Source of the DNA: Hirundichthys speculiger
Taxonomy: Eukaryota; Chordata; Actinopteri; Beloniformes; Exocoetidae
DNA: 64,000 nt
NCBI GenBank assembly: GCA_018398805.1
Contig: JAGFBZ010000866.1
Span: 116,001-180,000 of the forward strand
Direction: 5' to 3'
The notes under the pieces were generated by a model that had not been told where the DNA came from, searched no databases, and worked only from the letters and a program-made list of their open reading frames with translations. Both the position numbers and the translations under genes were made by a program. Positions 24,489-36,816 of the stretch are shown in pieces; within the stretch, counting starts at the first letter, position 1, and the number at the start of each line of letters is the position of its first letter.

Positions 24489-24952
24489 TAGGGATGTCCG
24501 ATAATATCGGCCCACCGATATTATCGGCCCGATATTGGCATAAAAATGTAATATCGGTAAATATTGGTATCAGTTTTTTTTTTTTTTTTTTTTTTGCACA
24601 GACAATGTGTTAATTCCACGACAGGAGATATGTGATGTTACCTAAAATTAGTTTTGAGGAAAAATAGCCCACATATATCGGTATCGGTAGATATCGGCAG
24701 GGGCGCCGCTAGGGATTTTGGGCCCCATGAAAAGAATCTTTACCGGGCCTCCCAACACAGCGGCGAAATTTGTTGATGCTATTTTTGATCATCATTAGGG
24801 GCCTCTCTGGGCCCCCCTCAATCATGGGCCCCTATAATCCGTATCCTTTACCCCCCCTTTTCGGCGCCCCAGGATATCGGTATCGGAAATTGAGAGTTGG
24901 ACAATATCGGCATATCGGATATCGGCAAAAAAGCCAATATCGGACATCCCTA
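24489..24952. mobile_element. hAT-type element with a second hAT nested inside
   Basis: The ends TAGGGATGTCCGATAATATC and GATATTGGC...GGACATCCCTA-type are inverted, with flanks TATTGACA (24481-24488) and TATTTACA (24953-24960), 7 of 8 matching. Inside are many GATATCGG motifs. It ends about 125 bp from the donor of the nav3 exon at 25077. Confidence 0.8.
24698..24872. mobile_element. Nested 175-bp hAT-type element
   Basis: The ends CAGGGGCGCCGCTAGGG and TTTTCGGCGCCCCAG are inverted, flanked by a perfect 8-bp duplication GATATCGG (24690-24697 and 24873-24880) made from the host element's own repeats. Confidence 0.8.
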
Positions 24953-25076
24953 TATTTACACATAATATTGGGGGGGACAGATTGGTATTTTCCCAGTATT
25001 GGGGGGGACACGACTCCCCCAAAGGATGCGTGGTTACGCCCCTGGTCCCGTCCCTGGTAACACACAGAAGTCTCAC

Positions 25077-25170
25077 CTGTACATGAAGGGCGCCACGGTG
25101 GCGGTGTTGGGGTGGTTGTGCTGCTGCTGCTGAGGAAGCTGAACAACTCCGTTGCCTCCAAGCGCCCCAC

Positions 25171-25201
<31 letters not shown>

Positions 25202-26211
25202 ACTGAGCGTCCCACTGGACCCAGACAGGGCTGAGGTGCTGGTGGATGAGGTCATGCAAGTCCGTTTGCCCTCTGGGCCGCCGGCGGAGCGCTGTATGTA
25301 AAAACTCCCGCCTTGCCCTCCTTTCGTCAGCTTGGCTCTTTCTCCCTCGCCGGCCCGCATGTTGCCGCTGCTGTTTAAGGCGGCTTGGTTCTGGTTCTGG
25401 TTCTGGCTCTGAGGCTTTGTCGTGCTTGTGGAGGGAGCCTTAAGTCCTGGTTTTGGGATGCCACTGGAAGCGGAGGAGGAGCCGCTTTCTTTCTTCCCCG
25501 ATGATGACTTCCCTCCCTTGGGGATGAGGCTCGTTATTTTCGAGGCCTTCTTGGTGGAGTCGACAGGCGGCTCCTCTTTTGAAGGACAGCTGTCCTTAGA
25601 ATATTTTCCAGATTTGCTTTTGTCCTCCTTGTCTTTGCATGGAGCTGTGGATCGACCGCCACTGGCCTTCGAATATGAGGGGGAGTTGGCTGAAGATGAG
25701 GTTTTGCCTGACGCGTGGATGGATGATGCGGCGGTCTTCGTAGGCATCTGTTTAGCTGTAGCGCTGCTACTACCGCCGCAGGACAGCGAGCCTGCGGCGG
25801 ACAGGCCGTCCTCACCGTACTCCGACAGGTCGTCCTCCTCCTGTAGAGCCATTTCTGCCATCGATGGCGACGCTCTCGACGCCGATCGAGGGTTGATGAG
25901 GCGGAACTTATCCAGCATCGACCTCTGGGGAGGCGCCCCGGCTGACCCCGCCTTTGAACCGTCACCTCCATGTTGCTGAAGGCCTTCCAGGGTTTGGGGT
26001 GAAGGGGCGGCGGCGGGGGAGTGCGTGGGGCTCGCCAGCATGGAAGAAGTCGCGCTGTGCTTGAGGTTCATGGACTTGCTGCGCCAAGACTTGCTAGCTG
26101 TGGGTGAAGGGATGGCAGAGGCCAGCTGCTGCCCGCTGAGGCTTGTGGGAACCATCCCACCGATACCACTCCCATTCATCCCACTGGATACTGGGATGCC
26201 CCTCACTGCCT
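25077..26211 (-). CDS. nav3: nav3 large Ser/Lys-rich exon with SxIP motifs
   Basis: The acceptor ttgtgtcttcag precedes 26211 and the donor GTGAGA starts at 25076. The 1135-bp exon is fully open and encodes about 379 residues, ending VQLPQQQQHNHPNTATVAPFMYR-like as in NAV3. Conserved blocks are SAIPSPTASKSWRSKSM (about residues 32-48), SMLDKFRLINPR (98-109) and KKASKITSLIPKGGK (221-235), followed by SGIPKPG. Three SxIP-type tetrapeptides are visible (SAIP, SLIP, SGIP); in navigators such motifs recruit EB proteins at growing microtubule ends. A run of 12 Gly from a (GGA/GGG)n tract at about 25167-25200 and a QNQNQNQ stretch are likely length-variable. Composition is disordered and low-complexity. 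The previous exon is 6.4 kb away and the next 8.5 kb away. Confidence 0.93.
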
Positions 26212-26325
26212 CTGAAGACACAAACAAACAGAGGGGATACTTATGTTCAAATTACAGTTGTTAAGAGAAGATTTGTGTGAGAAGATCCTTTAATACATTT
26301 TGCCTCATTAACATTATATTCTACA

Positions 26326-27488
26326 TACAGTCATGGAAAAAATGATTAGACCACCTTGTTTTCTTCAGTTTCTTGTTCATTTTAATGCCTGGTACAACTA
26401 AAGGTACATTTGTTTGGACAAACATTACGATAACCACAAAGATTGCTCATAAGAGTTTTATTTAAGAGCTGATATCTTACCATTTTCCATGGTTTTCTTG
26501 ATTATAACCTAAATCACTTAAGTTTTTACATCAATAGCTATGGCGTTGTACTGCCAAAAACACTGCTTTTATGCATTCAGTGTTTTCTTTTCTGTCTGTT
26601 TTAGTCACATGATGACGTTTAGTGGTACCAGGTATTAAAATGAACAAGAAAGTGAAGAAAAAATGGTGGTCTGATAATTTTTTCCATGACTGTATTTTCA
26701 ATATTTAGCTAATTTTCTTCACATTTAGCTCATTTTACACACATTTGAGACATAAATTATTTAAAAATGTGGTTATATGTGAACGAAAATGAAATGTTAA
26801 ATCTAAATGTTAAATCTAAATATTAAATCTAAATCTAAATGTTAATATTTAGATTTAACATTTGACATTTAGATTTAGATTTAACATTTAACATTTAGAT
26901 TTAGATTTAACATTTCATTTTCATTCACATATAACCAAATTTTTAAATACTTTATGTTTCAAATTTGTGTAAAATGAGCTAAATGTGAAGAAAATGAGCT
27001 AAATATTGAAAATATATCAGTTTGAAAACTGTAATCAAGTTTTTACATTCGGCACCCCATATTCTGCACTGAGGATTTGGTAGCCTAGCATGACACGATT
27101 TCTTCTCTTCAAATATCATGATGTGATGGGATGAATCGTTTTTCTTAGTTTGGCAGTATAAATAAAAGGCAAAAACAACTAAAGACCATATCTGTTGTTG
27201 TGTCGTCATTATAACAGACATCAGTTATCTGTTGTGTCAGACATTAGCTCCAGTAACTCATCATTTTAAAACGGTGCTGCGTTCCTGACAAGTAGTTTTC
27301 CTTTGCATCAAATTCATATTTTCTTCTAAGCCTTTTTCACTAAAACGCTTATTTAAAAAAAAACAAAAAACATTTTTTACCCACTGATTGGAAATGCTTA
27401 AAGCATATCGACAAATCTGGCACTTTTTGTGGAATGAACAAGAAAGTGAAGAAAAAATGGTGGTCTAATAATCTTTTACATGACTGTA
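26326..27488 (+). mobile_element. Composite Tc1-type MITE plus palindrome, copy 1
   Basis: A complete MITE (26326-26694) is joined at its right TA to a 320-bp palindrome (26694-27013) built from AATATTTAGCT arms and TTAGATTTAACATT repeats. About 420 bp of other sequence follows, then a final MITE right end (about 27433-27488). The whole has the same inverted ends as the simple MITE. The same MITE-palindrome junction recurs at 62981. Confidence 0.8.
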
Positions 27489-27665
27489 TATCCTTAACTG
27501 TCATAATATAATACTGTATAACATAATATAATTAATAATAATTAAACATCCTGTTGCAGTGTGATTGAAGTAAACATGAGGTGAGAGAATGTCAGATAGT
27601 AGGTGTGGTTAAAATCTCCGGATTTCATCACGAATACACTCGGGTGTATTCACCACAAACGTGGT

Positions 27666-27700
27666 GTTGCTAGGCGACACCATGGATGTCGCCTAGCAAC
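27666..27700. promoter_or_regulatory. Perfect 13-bp hairpin, RFX X-box-like arms
   Basis: The arms GTTGCTAGGCGAC and GTCGCCTAGCAAC are perfect inverted copies around a 9-bp spacer containing CCATGG. Each arm resembles an imperfect RFX X-box (GTTGCC-N-GGCAAC type). A second small palindrome, GAATACAC-TCGG-GTGTATTC, lies at 27632-27651. A regulatory role is only a possibility. Confidence 0.35.
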
Positions 27701-29403
27701 GACTCTGATGATGATGTCACACGCAGCGTTGGCAGGTAACTTCTACCCTCAGTAGACGGTACGGGTGGAACAATTCAACATCTGGGGTGCAGAGGTGCTC
27801 CTTCTGCTCTTAGTAAAGCACTGAGAGTTTTCTTTTACTCTGTCTTCAGTCTTTTTGTCCACCTGTTCTGTCCAAAATACCTGTAGATGGATGCTGGAGT
27901 CCAGAACATGCTCTTAAAAAACACAATAATCCTGCTGTCTCCATCCCACACTACCCATGATGACAAAATGACCAAAAGCTCTTCCTTTTTGCTCTATATG
28001 CTCAACTCATCTGCATTTGAGGTTTTTTTCTGATTGTTAGCTGGTCTTTGGAAAGTTTTGCTTCTCACATATAAACAAATTTTTGTTGTCATGGATGTTC
28101 ATCATAAAAAAAACATTAAAAAGTGCCAGAATTATTACAAGAAATCCTCCAGAGATCCAAACCAGCATGGAAAGAAGGAACAAATTATCAATGAAATAGA
28201 AAAACCACAACAAATAAACAGATAGATTGAATTCAAAATTAATGAACGGGATAAAAGGTCAGTAATGGATCTAAAGCAGACACAAAGATAGACACAATCT
28301 GACAGATCAAGAGCAACAAGCTGAGTCATTTTAGATTAGGATTACAGACGGGGAGGGACAAAAAGCAAAACAGTGATCATTTTATTTTTCCTCTCCAATG
28401 AACAGGAAGCCAGTCGTTGTCCCTGTCATATCCTAAAACACAGATATACATTCATTAGAAGGGCCAAAGTAAATGTTTGGACCTGACACATAAAACCAGC
28501 AGCAGCTACAGGCCACCTACTGTGTTCTTTCATGTTGCTGCAAAACAAAACTGAATAAGTGGCTACGCCTCAACGACCGATAACTAACCAGGATTTATGA
28601 TCCGTGGCTGTGAAACAGGACGTAAATCTCCACTGTAGAGGTAGAAATGTTAGATTCAATGAGATTAAACCGGAACACAACAAATCAAAGCGATGTTTGC
28701 ATGAGTCAGCTCATTATTACCAGAGATAACACATTTCCAGTTGCACCAATCATTCATGTGACGTAACTTCCAGCCTCTGAATGAAATGTTCTGAACATTA
28801 TTATTATATTATTATGTGGAATCACTGTGTGGTTTTATTGGGCTAATGAACAAATATCAAAATCTGAATGTATCCAGGTTATGTTAAATAACTTTGCTAA
28901 AAGAGATTTTCATTGCCAGATCTCACAAGAATATGTTGCTCAAACAAAGTTAATTTTCTCCTGATTTTTTTTTTTTTGGGTCTGAAGTAAAAAAAACATT
29001 GTATCTGAGGATGTAAGGCAGATAAATGTTTCCGTCATAAAACAGAGGCAAACAAATCTGTCTCCTGTTGGATTCAGAGGATTCTGGTCCCTGAAAGTGT
29101 CCCAGTCAGATAAAAGACACCTCACGGGTCCAACGTGGGCCGTCTTGTTTCCCTACCGTTAGCTACTGTTAGCTCAGGTTTGAGTATCCGACATAGAGCC
29201 GTGTGTCGCTCTGTCACGCTCACTTTAATGTGTTTAAGCAACTCAACAGCCTGCTCTTGAGCTCCAACCAACAAGATTATGTCTCGGCATTAAATCAAAT
29301 CTCAAACAGAGATGTTCCTGTTATGCTAACGTGCGTATCTAAATGGACATGTGGAACTGATCTGAGGACATATAACACACGTGTCTCATCCATGTGTTTC
29401 TAC

Positions 29404-30661
29404 TAGGGCTGTCAAATTTAACGCGTTAACGCGCGATTAACGCAAAATAATTTTAACGCAACTAATTTTTTTAACGCGCGATTAATGCGAGCCTTAGCCT
29501 GGCCGTTGATGTACAACAGTAGAGAGGAGAGTAGGTTTTAATGACCCTTGGGCCCTTCCGTAGTTTATGAAAACAGGAAGTCATGCACTGACGTCGACGT
29601 CCATGCCGCAGACAGACAGACGTAAACAAACCTCCGTTAGAAGTAGCTGAGATAAAAGATACTATTTTGAATGGTAAGTTTAGCTTCAAAACCTTGCCTG
29701 ATGGCTAACTCCACAAGATAAATGTTGTTTGTGTTTACTGTCGATGTGAATTTAGTTACCACCGGAGTCCGACTACTCATCACTTGTAGGCTAATCAGAG
29801 CGTGAATGCAGAGAGCCTCCCTCCCTCGTTTAAAGCAAACCACGAAAATATTTTGTATGAAGAACATAAGAGAAAATATTGAGTATATATATATATATAT
29901 ATATAATATATAATGGATTTGGCATTTGCATAAAGCAAGCATTTGTGTCCTCTCATATTAGGCAAGGCAACTTTATTTGTAGAGCACAATTCGTACACAA
30001 GGCAATTCAAAGTGCTTTACAGATGCATAAAATCACAAGAAGGCAAATAGAATCATTCAATACAAGCATAAAAATAATCAATAATAAATAAAATTATTAA
30101 TAAAAAAATTAATTAATTAAATTAAAAATGAAGATTGCAGATATAATCCTTCCAGTCATCATCTTCACATCTGAACAGAACTGTTTTCAGTCTGGATCTG
30201 AACATTGTCAGAGTTCAGGTCTGTCTCACATCTTCTAGAAGACTGGTCCAGATTTTAGGAGCATAAAACTGAAATGCAGCTTCACCTTGTTTAGTCCTGA
30301 CTCTGGACACCAGCAGGAGACCACTACCTGAGGTTCTCAGAGTCCAGGTTGGTTCATATGGATCTAACATGTCAGAGATGGACTTTGGGGCCATGAAGAG
30401 ACTTGAACACAAGTAGAGATGTTTTAAAGTCTATTCTCTGAGTGACAGGAAGCCAGAGACCTCAGGACTGGACTAATATGGTCGTATTTCCTGGTTCTAG
30501 TCAGGACTCCTATTAATAAGAGTAATACAACTTGAAAAAGATCTGTATAAGGTAGATTTAGAACAGATAAAAATATGCGATTAATTTGCGATTAATCATG
30601 ATTAACTATTGACAGTCATGCGATTAATCTGATTAATTATTTTGAGAGATTGACAGCCCTA
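29404..30661. mobile_element. hAT-type element (TAGGGCTGTCAA ends), 1.26 kb
   Basis: The ends TAGGGCTGTCAAATTTAACG and ATTGACAGCCCTA are inverted, with GCGATTAA repeats next to both, and the element has a perfect 8-bp duplication GTTTCTAC (29396-29403 and 30662-30669). The inner part from about 29958 to 30560 begins GGCAAGGCAACTTTATTTG, a common teleost repeat, probably a nested insertion. No transposase is visible. Confidence 0.87.
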
Positions 30662-31694
30662 GTTTCTACAGGATGTGTCCTCTTATCTTTAAATATAAAC
30701 CAGCAGTTTGTCAGGTCGTCTCTGAATGTAAATGGAGGAGATTACAAGCATTGTGGGATTCTGCGTGTCCAGTTAATTAACCCCATCATCCTCAGAGATC
30801 CTCCATGTCTCCTCCATCCCCCCCCCCAGGAGGCGGGGCCACCACTGTTCACTGTGCTGTGACTTGACATTGCTATGGCAACAGACTCCTTTTTCATTTT
30901 TTTTGCCTCTGCTGCCAGGGGATGAGATGCTACTTGTTCTGGGTGGTGGTCAACCCTCTTCTAAATAAACACAAGCTCATATTTCATTATTTTTCCTGGG
31001 AAGTGAACTCCTGGGTTTAGGACGAACATACGGGTCGATTCCAGTCTGCAGCTCAGTATGCAGCTGTGTTTTATTTTATAAAACCTCCACCACCTTGTAT
31101 CACTGTGAGACAGGTGATAATGCATTTATTGTCAGTAGGTTTGCAGCATAGCTTCATTTTAAAACAGCATCAGTCACAACAACATTTTGTCCTTTATGCT
31201 TCAGTGCAGACCGCTGAATCTTATTCGGTTCTTACGGTAGCGACAACGTGTGAAAAGCTCTTTGCTGTGGGAACGGGTTATTTTAATAGATCTAAAATTG
31301 CTTATAGAAGATACTTCCTGCTTCTCTGTTTCTGTTTTGCCCAGCAGCTTCTTTTCTGCACAGACAACGTTTGCCAACAATTGATTTCTTTTAAAAACTC
31401 CTCTCCTTTTATTTTCGACCGAAATAGCATTTGATCTCCGCTGCAGTCGGGTTCAGCGCCTGCAGCCTCGTCTCTGGCAGCTGAACATCGTTCTTATGGC
31501 AGGACTCATACGTTGCACGCAGCATGAATGAGTAAGAAGAGGATAGATTTTCCCTTTAAAAGTTTCACCTGCTATTTTTACGAAGCAGAACTGGAGCAAA
31601 TGAATGATTTGAAGCAATTGTGACGATGTTTACTGATGCTAAACTTAACGAATCACAGCTACTAATCCTTAACAAAACACCCCTCCACTCATTA

Positions 31695-31986
31695 CACTGC
31701 AAAAATTAATGGTCTTAATATAAGAAATAAATACTTGGTTTGAGCAGATACAGACTAAAAGTAAGTGAAATAATCTGCCAGTGCAGTGAGATAATCACAC
31801 TTAGTGATTATCTCACTTAGATTTTCTTAGATTTCTTGAAATAAGAAAAAAAAAATATCAAAACAAGGCTAGTAATCTTACACATTCTGTGCTTGCATAG
31901 TATATTACTCTCAAAACAAGATCAAAAAGACTTTTTAGCTAGATACAAGATTGGAACACTTGGTTAGATTGTTAATTTTTGCAGTG
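31695..31986. mobile_element. Palindromic element with CACTGCAAAA ends, divergent copy
   Basis: It begins CACTGCAAAAATTAATGGTC and ends TTAATTTTTGCAGTG, with internal TAGTGATTATCTCACTTAG inverted segments. It is related in its ends to the elements at 37215 and 45556 but differs inside. Confidence 0.65.
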
Positions 31987-32638
31987 TATGTTTTGATGCG
32001 TTCACTCAATCTGAGACGGGATTTAAAAGGATGAGCTCACACGGACTCTTTGAATTAAAAGTGAGCATTCAAGAGCGTTTGATGAAACCTTCTACAGAAC
32101 CTTTTAACACCAGAAAATGGTTGAAGATTTAAAGAAACCGCCAGATTATAATGTCAGGTAGAGTACTGATTATAATGAGAACGGCTTTAATTATGAGCCA
32201 CGTCATGATAAATGATCCTCGAGGGAATCGTCAGGCGATGATGAATACGGTGAACGGGTCAGCAGAAAACAAACCGCGAGTGAAAACATTCTGAAATTAA
32301 AAGGAAACACTTTTCCTCAAAAGCATAATGTTACTGAAAAGCTCAGCTGCCTGAATCTGCTCCTGCAGTCGTCTGTGAAATGTTTCCACCGCCTCCGCTT
32401 TAATGGCATCATTATAACGTGGAATAAAGAGACAGGAGTGATTCAACAGATTAGTAAAGTCTGGTGAAGTGGAGGATTGGACCTCTGGAGGCGGCGGCTG
32501 CTCTGTTTGAGTTGTGTTGTGTGAGTGGCTGCCATCAAGTGGCTGCGAAGTAGAATTAAAAAAAAAAAAAAAGGTCCCTGAAAACTTAAACATATGAAAC
32601 TTTAATAGCTAAAAACAGCAGTTAGTAAAATGCTTTAC

Positions 32639-32781
32639 CTCTGTCGTTGCCGCTTGCATACTGGAGAGGCTTGCTCTTGTCGATACTGTTGAAGCTTTGG
32701 CTCCGGCGGTTGAGGTTGGAGGAGCCTGGGCTCCTGGAGGCCCCGCTGCCTGCAGCAGGTGCTCTGGAGGGCCCCGGTAAC
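32639..32781 (-). CDS. nav3: nav3 exon with NLNRRSQSFNSIDK block
   Basis: The acceptor cgcctcctgcag precedes 32781 and the donor GTAAAG starts at 32638. The 143-bp exon completes an Arg codon and encodes LPGPSRAPAAGSGASRSPGS followed by SNLNRRSQSFNSIDKSKP and LQYASGNDR, ending in phase 1. The NLNRRSQSFN block is strongly conserved in NAV2 and NAV3 and is Ser/Arg rich, with likely phosphorylation sites. This is part of the disordered linker after the CH domain; no catalytic domain is expected. The frame joins cleanly to the 69-bp exon upstream and to the large exon at 26211. Confidence 0.92.
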
Positions 32782-32929
32782 CTGCAGGAGGCGGAGCAAA
32801 GAGACGTGGACGATGAAATTATATATGAGGTAAAATAAAGGTCAGGGCAATAAATCTACTTTTTCACCATTTAACACAACGTGACAATATTAAACAAGTG
32901 CACACAAGGAATTACTGATTGCTCTAATT

Positions 32930-33603
32930 CACATGTGTCAAACACAAGGCCCGCAGGCCAAATGTGGCCCGTCACGTCATTTTATGTGGCCCTTGAGAGC
33001 TTGTGCATTGTTGGCCTAAATTTTGAACCAATATTTTAAGACTTAAATTAAGCTTACGGTGCTTTAAAGCGCATATGGACTATAAACTACATCTCCCATA
33101 ATGTATTTCGTCGTTACCCACAACGATAACAGTATACAACCATGAGCAAGACATCAAGACGATTTTCAAAACTGACGAACTTAAGAAAAACCTCTACAAA
33201 CTAACCACAACATGTCCAAGAAAAGAAAATTTGATGCACAAGGAAGACAGTTTCATGAAAGATGAGAAAACAAATACAAGTTTGTACCTCAAGGTGAAGA
33301 GTATGCTAAATGGACTAAGTAGGCTCAATTTAGCCTGCAAGAAAAACAAAGAATTGCTTCCGCTTCTAACCATTACCTGAGCGAGAGCAGGTTTACAACC
33401 ACAAACCCTTAGTTTAATATAATAATTGTTAAATATTTGACACTTGAAAACACAATAAATACAGAAACCATTATCTAACAAGGTGTTGTTTAATTTATTT
33501 TGATTTACATTACATTTTGTTACATTCATGCTGTCAATCTGGCCCTTCGAGGGCAACCATGATGCTGATGTGGCCCTCAGTGAAAATGAGTCTGACACCC
33601 CTG
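32930..33603. mobile_element. hAT-type non-autonomous element (GGGTGTCA family), copy 2
   Basis: This is the same family as 3144-3811 in the opposite orientation, with ends CACATGTGTCAAACAC and GTCTGACACCCCTG. A perfect 8-bp duplication CTCTAATT flanks it (32922-32929 and 33604-33611). It lies about 150 bp upstream, in gene direction, of the nav3 exon at 32781. Confidence 0.9.
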
Positions 33604-36059
33604 CTCTAATTAGTGACTGAGAATAAAACCCACTGTTTTTGGTTGCTAAAAAAATAAAAAATAAAATAAACACAAAAAGTGAATCCAGAATGTGAATTTG
33701 TCAGATGAATGTGATTTATAAACGAATCAGAGAAACTGTATCTGATGGAGGCTGGACATGGCGCTCTTATTTTGAAAGAGTCCAACCTACGGAAACAAAT
33801 AACAGGTTCAACAATAATCACACAGAAATTTAAATCTCATCTCATTATCTAAAAATTAGATAACTTCATATGAAACAAACAAACAATCAAAATTTGTCTC
33901 CCTTTACAGATGTCTTTTACCCGCTTTAATACCGAGACGCACCTCAGTCTGTGGAAATGTGAAAAACGAAGAGAATAAGGGAGAAACGAGGGGAAGTGTG
34001 TGTTCTCCTGTAGGTGAAAGGAGGACTTTCACTTTAGCTGAAAGATCCTGAGGTTTGTCAAAGAAGAAGAAGAAGAAGAAGAATATAGAATATCATCACA
34101 CGTTGAAGCATTTGTGCTGTCATAAACTGCAACTATTTATTACTGATAACATATAGAGAAAGAAATTATTCAAACCCACCACTGGATAAGTTTGTGTTTC
34201 AGTAGTTTTTATCTCTCGACTCAGCTAAAGCTTCCCGGTGTCACATGTTGATTTGTTCTGCTGTAGCTGGAGATTTTCTCTCCTAAAATGAGTAACTTAC
34301 CTTTTAGTGTGTTATTTTTATTCAGAAACTGGGAGCTGGCTGGGGGAATCATGAGAGGATCAATACAACCTGGATTTATTTCCACTTTTCTTCCTTACAC
34401 TTTAAATTTAAGCTGAGACAAAGAACTGATTCCTCAGATCACATTTTGTGCCTAAAATTTTAAAAGTTTTCTTTCTTGCCATAAGCTTATTGTCTGGACA
34501 AAAAACTACTGATAATAAAAAAAAAAAACTAATAAATAAATATGATAGTGAAATGATAGAGAACTGATAATAAAAAATACCCAAGAAGATGGCCATGTGG
34601 GTTTTCTTTCATCACTTTTTTAAACCTTTTAGTGGGAAAAAGAGAAGTTATTTTATGACCTTGATGTGTCTCTGCCTGAAATATAATTTACTGCGGTGAA
34701 AATGTTGCTTTCATCGTTATCTCAGATGCTGCTGAGATGTTGGAGAAAAACATTTTTGTTACATTTAGAAGGCGGTCAAAATCCCTCTGCAGAAAACTAC
34801 TTCATGTGAAGGATTTTGTCTTTAAAGCCTTTTGTTCATGTCGTTGAGACGTATAAAGTAATAACGTTCGTCACTGCTTTCTGATAAATCAAACATCTAA
34901 AGTGTCCTGATCAGCTCATAAATCAGTTGGTCTACAGGTGAAAATGCAGCAGTTTCATCAAGAGAGGCTCCAAAATTGACAAGTACAAGGAAACAAAATC
35001 ATCACTTTCAAAAAAAATGACAGTATGTTAAAACCACTAAACGTATGTTTGTCGCTCATAAAATCACTCATTAAGCAGGAGGGGATGTATCAGCATGTAT
35101 CTGCTAACTTTCATGATCACAGCGTGATATTGGGCCCCATCGATAATCAGCATTTTGTTTTTCACCTCTCTAACTTGATTCCTCTCAGGGTTGATGAGTT
35201 CCTGAGAGTTAAATATAAAGAAAAACCAGGTCAGGGTGAGACAAATAAACTTGGTTCGGTCATGTCACACAAATGCTGCCTAGTACAAGCAACATTAAAT
35301 ATAACCATCTGATTTTTTTTGCTTTTTATTCTACTCCACCCCCCCCCATGTGAGAGTGTCTGTACCTCTGTGGGCGTGGCTACCTGTCTCTGTGGAAAGT
35401 TACTGACACACCTGCAGCCACCAGCTCATCATTTTGCAGAATATCTTCCCAGATTGTTTACAGAGACCTGCGTGGCGCTCAGATCCAAGTATCAAGTCAG
35501 GTCATCTCGTTCTAGGGCAGTTTGTAACTATGTGCTCTTCCATGTTAAACACATTTGATCACATTGTGTCAGTGACTCTGTGTCTACTTTTAGAGCCACT
35601 GTGACATTTTTGCACTGCAGACAAACAACGCTGATACACTGGAGTGAGACCCGGTTTATTATTTAGCAAATCTAAACTCAAAAAGGCAAAAAGGTGAAGT
35701 GATCACGAAAACCATCTAGTGGTGGAACAGTTACTCCCAGTGTCTCTGAGACGTCCCATTGTTCATCTGTTCATCAGGTGCTGATGTGGTTCTGAGAGCA
35801 GACCTGGATCGTCGGCCCACAGCTGAGGCTGCTGCTCATTGGCCTAAAACTGATGAAGCACAGCAGCAAACACATACTGCAGAGTCACGGAGTCTTAAAC
35901 GCATATGGTCAAATAAAATAGACACCTAATGCATACACAGTTAAATAATTACCCCGTTAGCCAGGTCAGGCTACATGAAGAAAACTTTTATGAATTCTGT
36001 CAGCAAGGAAAGTGATCGAACATGCTGCTAAATTAATAATAAAATCCATCCATCTATTA

Positions 36060-36420
36060 TCTATAGCCGTATGTCACGTGTCCAGTCCAGTCTGTTGTCC
36101 AGGTGAACACCAAGGTGTTTATACTCCTCCACCTCCACTTCTCCCATGATGGAAATGCTGTTTGACTTCCTCCCAGTCCTCCTTAAATCCACAATCTTCT
36201 CCTTTGTTTTGTCCACATTTAAAATTAGATGACTGTTCCAACAAAGTGTGGCGCGGTCACAAATAAAGGTCACCCAGTACAGTCCCCTGTGGTGCTCCAC
36301 CACTCAGCATCACAAACTGGGATCTGTTTGTCAGGTAGCCAGAGATCCAGATGTTTGTGGAGGTCTTGTAGGCTACAGACATGTATTTTACAAACCTTCT
36401 TGTAAACGTGATTCGGTGGA
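36060..36420 (-). pseudogene. LINE reverse-transcriptase C-terminal relic
   Basis: On the minus strand, GGAPQGTVLGD (about 36303-36271) is followed in another frame by LILNVDKTKEKIVDLRR and EYKHLGVHLDNRLDW. These are the blocks after the active site of non-LTR reverse transcriptases. The active-site segment itself is missing and the frame is broken. The clade is uncertain (Rex/CR1-like). Confidence 0.65.
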
Positions 36421-36816
36421 AACTTGATGTCGGGTGTGACGTGACTTTGTCAGCTGTTATTATGGAGGCGTGACAAACCTGTCAGTTTTGACAGGTAGCT
36501 GCTCCAGGTGTGGGAGAGCATGTATGTCCCCTCGTCCAGGTGCATCGTCCCTGAACCCCCGTTTCCTTATATTATCTCCCATCGCTTCCATAATCCAGCG
36601 CTGGAGCTTGTTGTCCTCTGTGCAGATGACTAATCCCAGCCCGTGATAAGATTTTTTCTATTGCAGTGGTCCGTTACGGCTGACTTCCAGTTTTCCTGCT
36701 GGTCCTTTTCTCTTATTGATCTTGTTTGTCTTTTTTTTTTTTTTCCGTCTCCTTCTCACATTCCTTTTAATGTTCTTTTTTTCCATTAATCAAAGCTCCT
36801 CCCTGTTTCTTCTATG

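Larger units (their letters stand above)
16524..25076 (-). other. nav3 intron, 8.5 kb, rich in repeats
   Basis: It holds two SANT-ORF elements in opposite orientations (17340-18095 and 23145-23879), a hAT (18974-19359), CA and poly-A tracts, LINE tails near 20100 and 20470, the GAGT satellite (21100-22352), a five-copy 10-bp repeat (about 22862-22911), a long G run (24333-24369) and a hAT nested in a hAT next to the exon (24489-24952). At 18100-18960, 20560-21090 and 22400-23140 I see nothing I can name. Confidence 0.7.
26212..32638 (-). other. nav3 intron, 6.4 kb
   Basis: Contents: the composite MITE-palindrome element (26326-27488), a short GC-rich hairpin (27666-27700), a large hAT (29404-30661) that itself contains a common teleost repeat, and a palindromic CACTGCAAAA element (31695-31986). 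The stretches 27710-29395, 30670-31690 and 31990-32630 show no gene or repeat I can name. Confidence 0.7.

Noticed and set aside
25422..25979. Plus-strand frame of 185 residues, with 25534-25971 on the minus strand
   Set aside because: Shadows of the large nav3 exon at 25077-26211.
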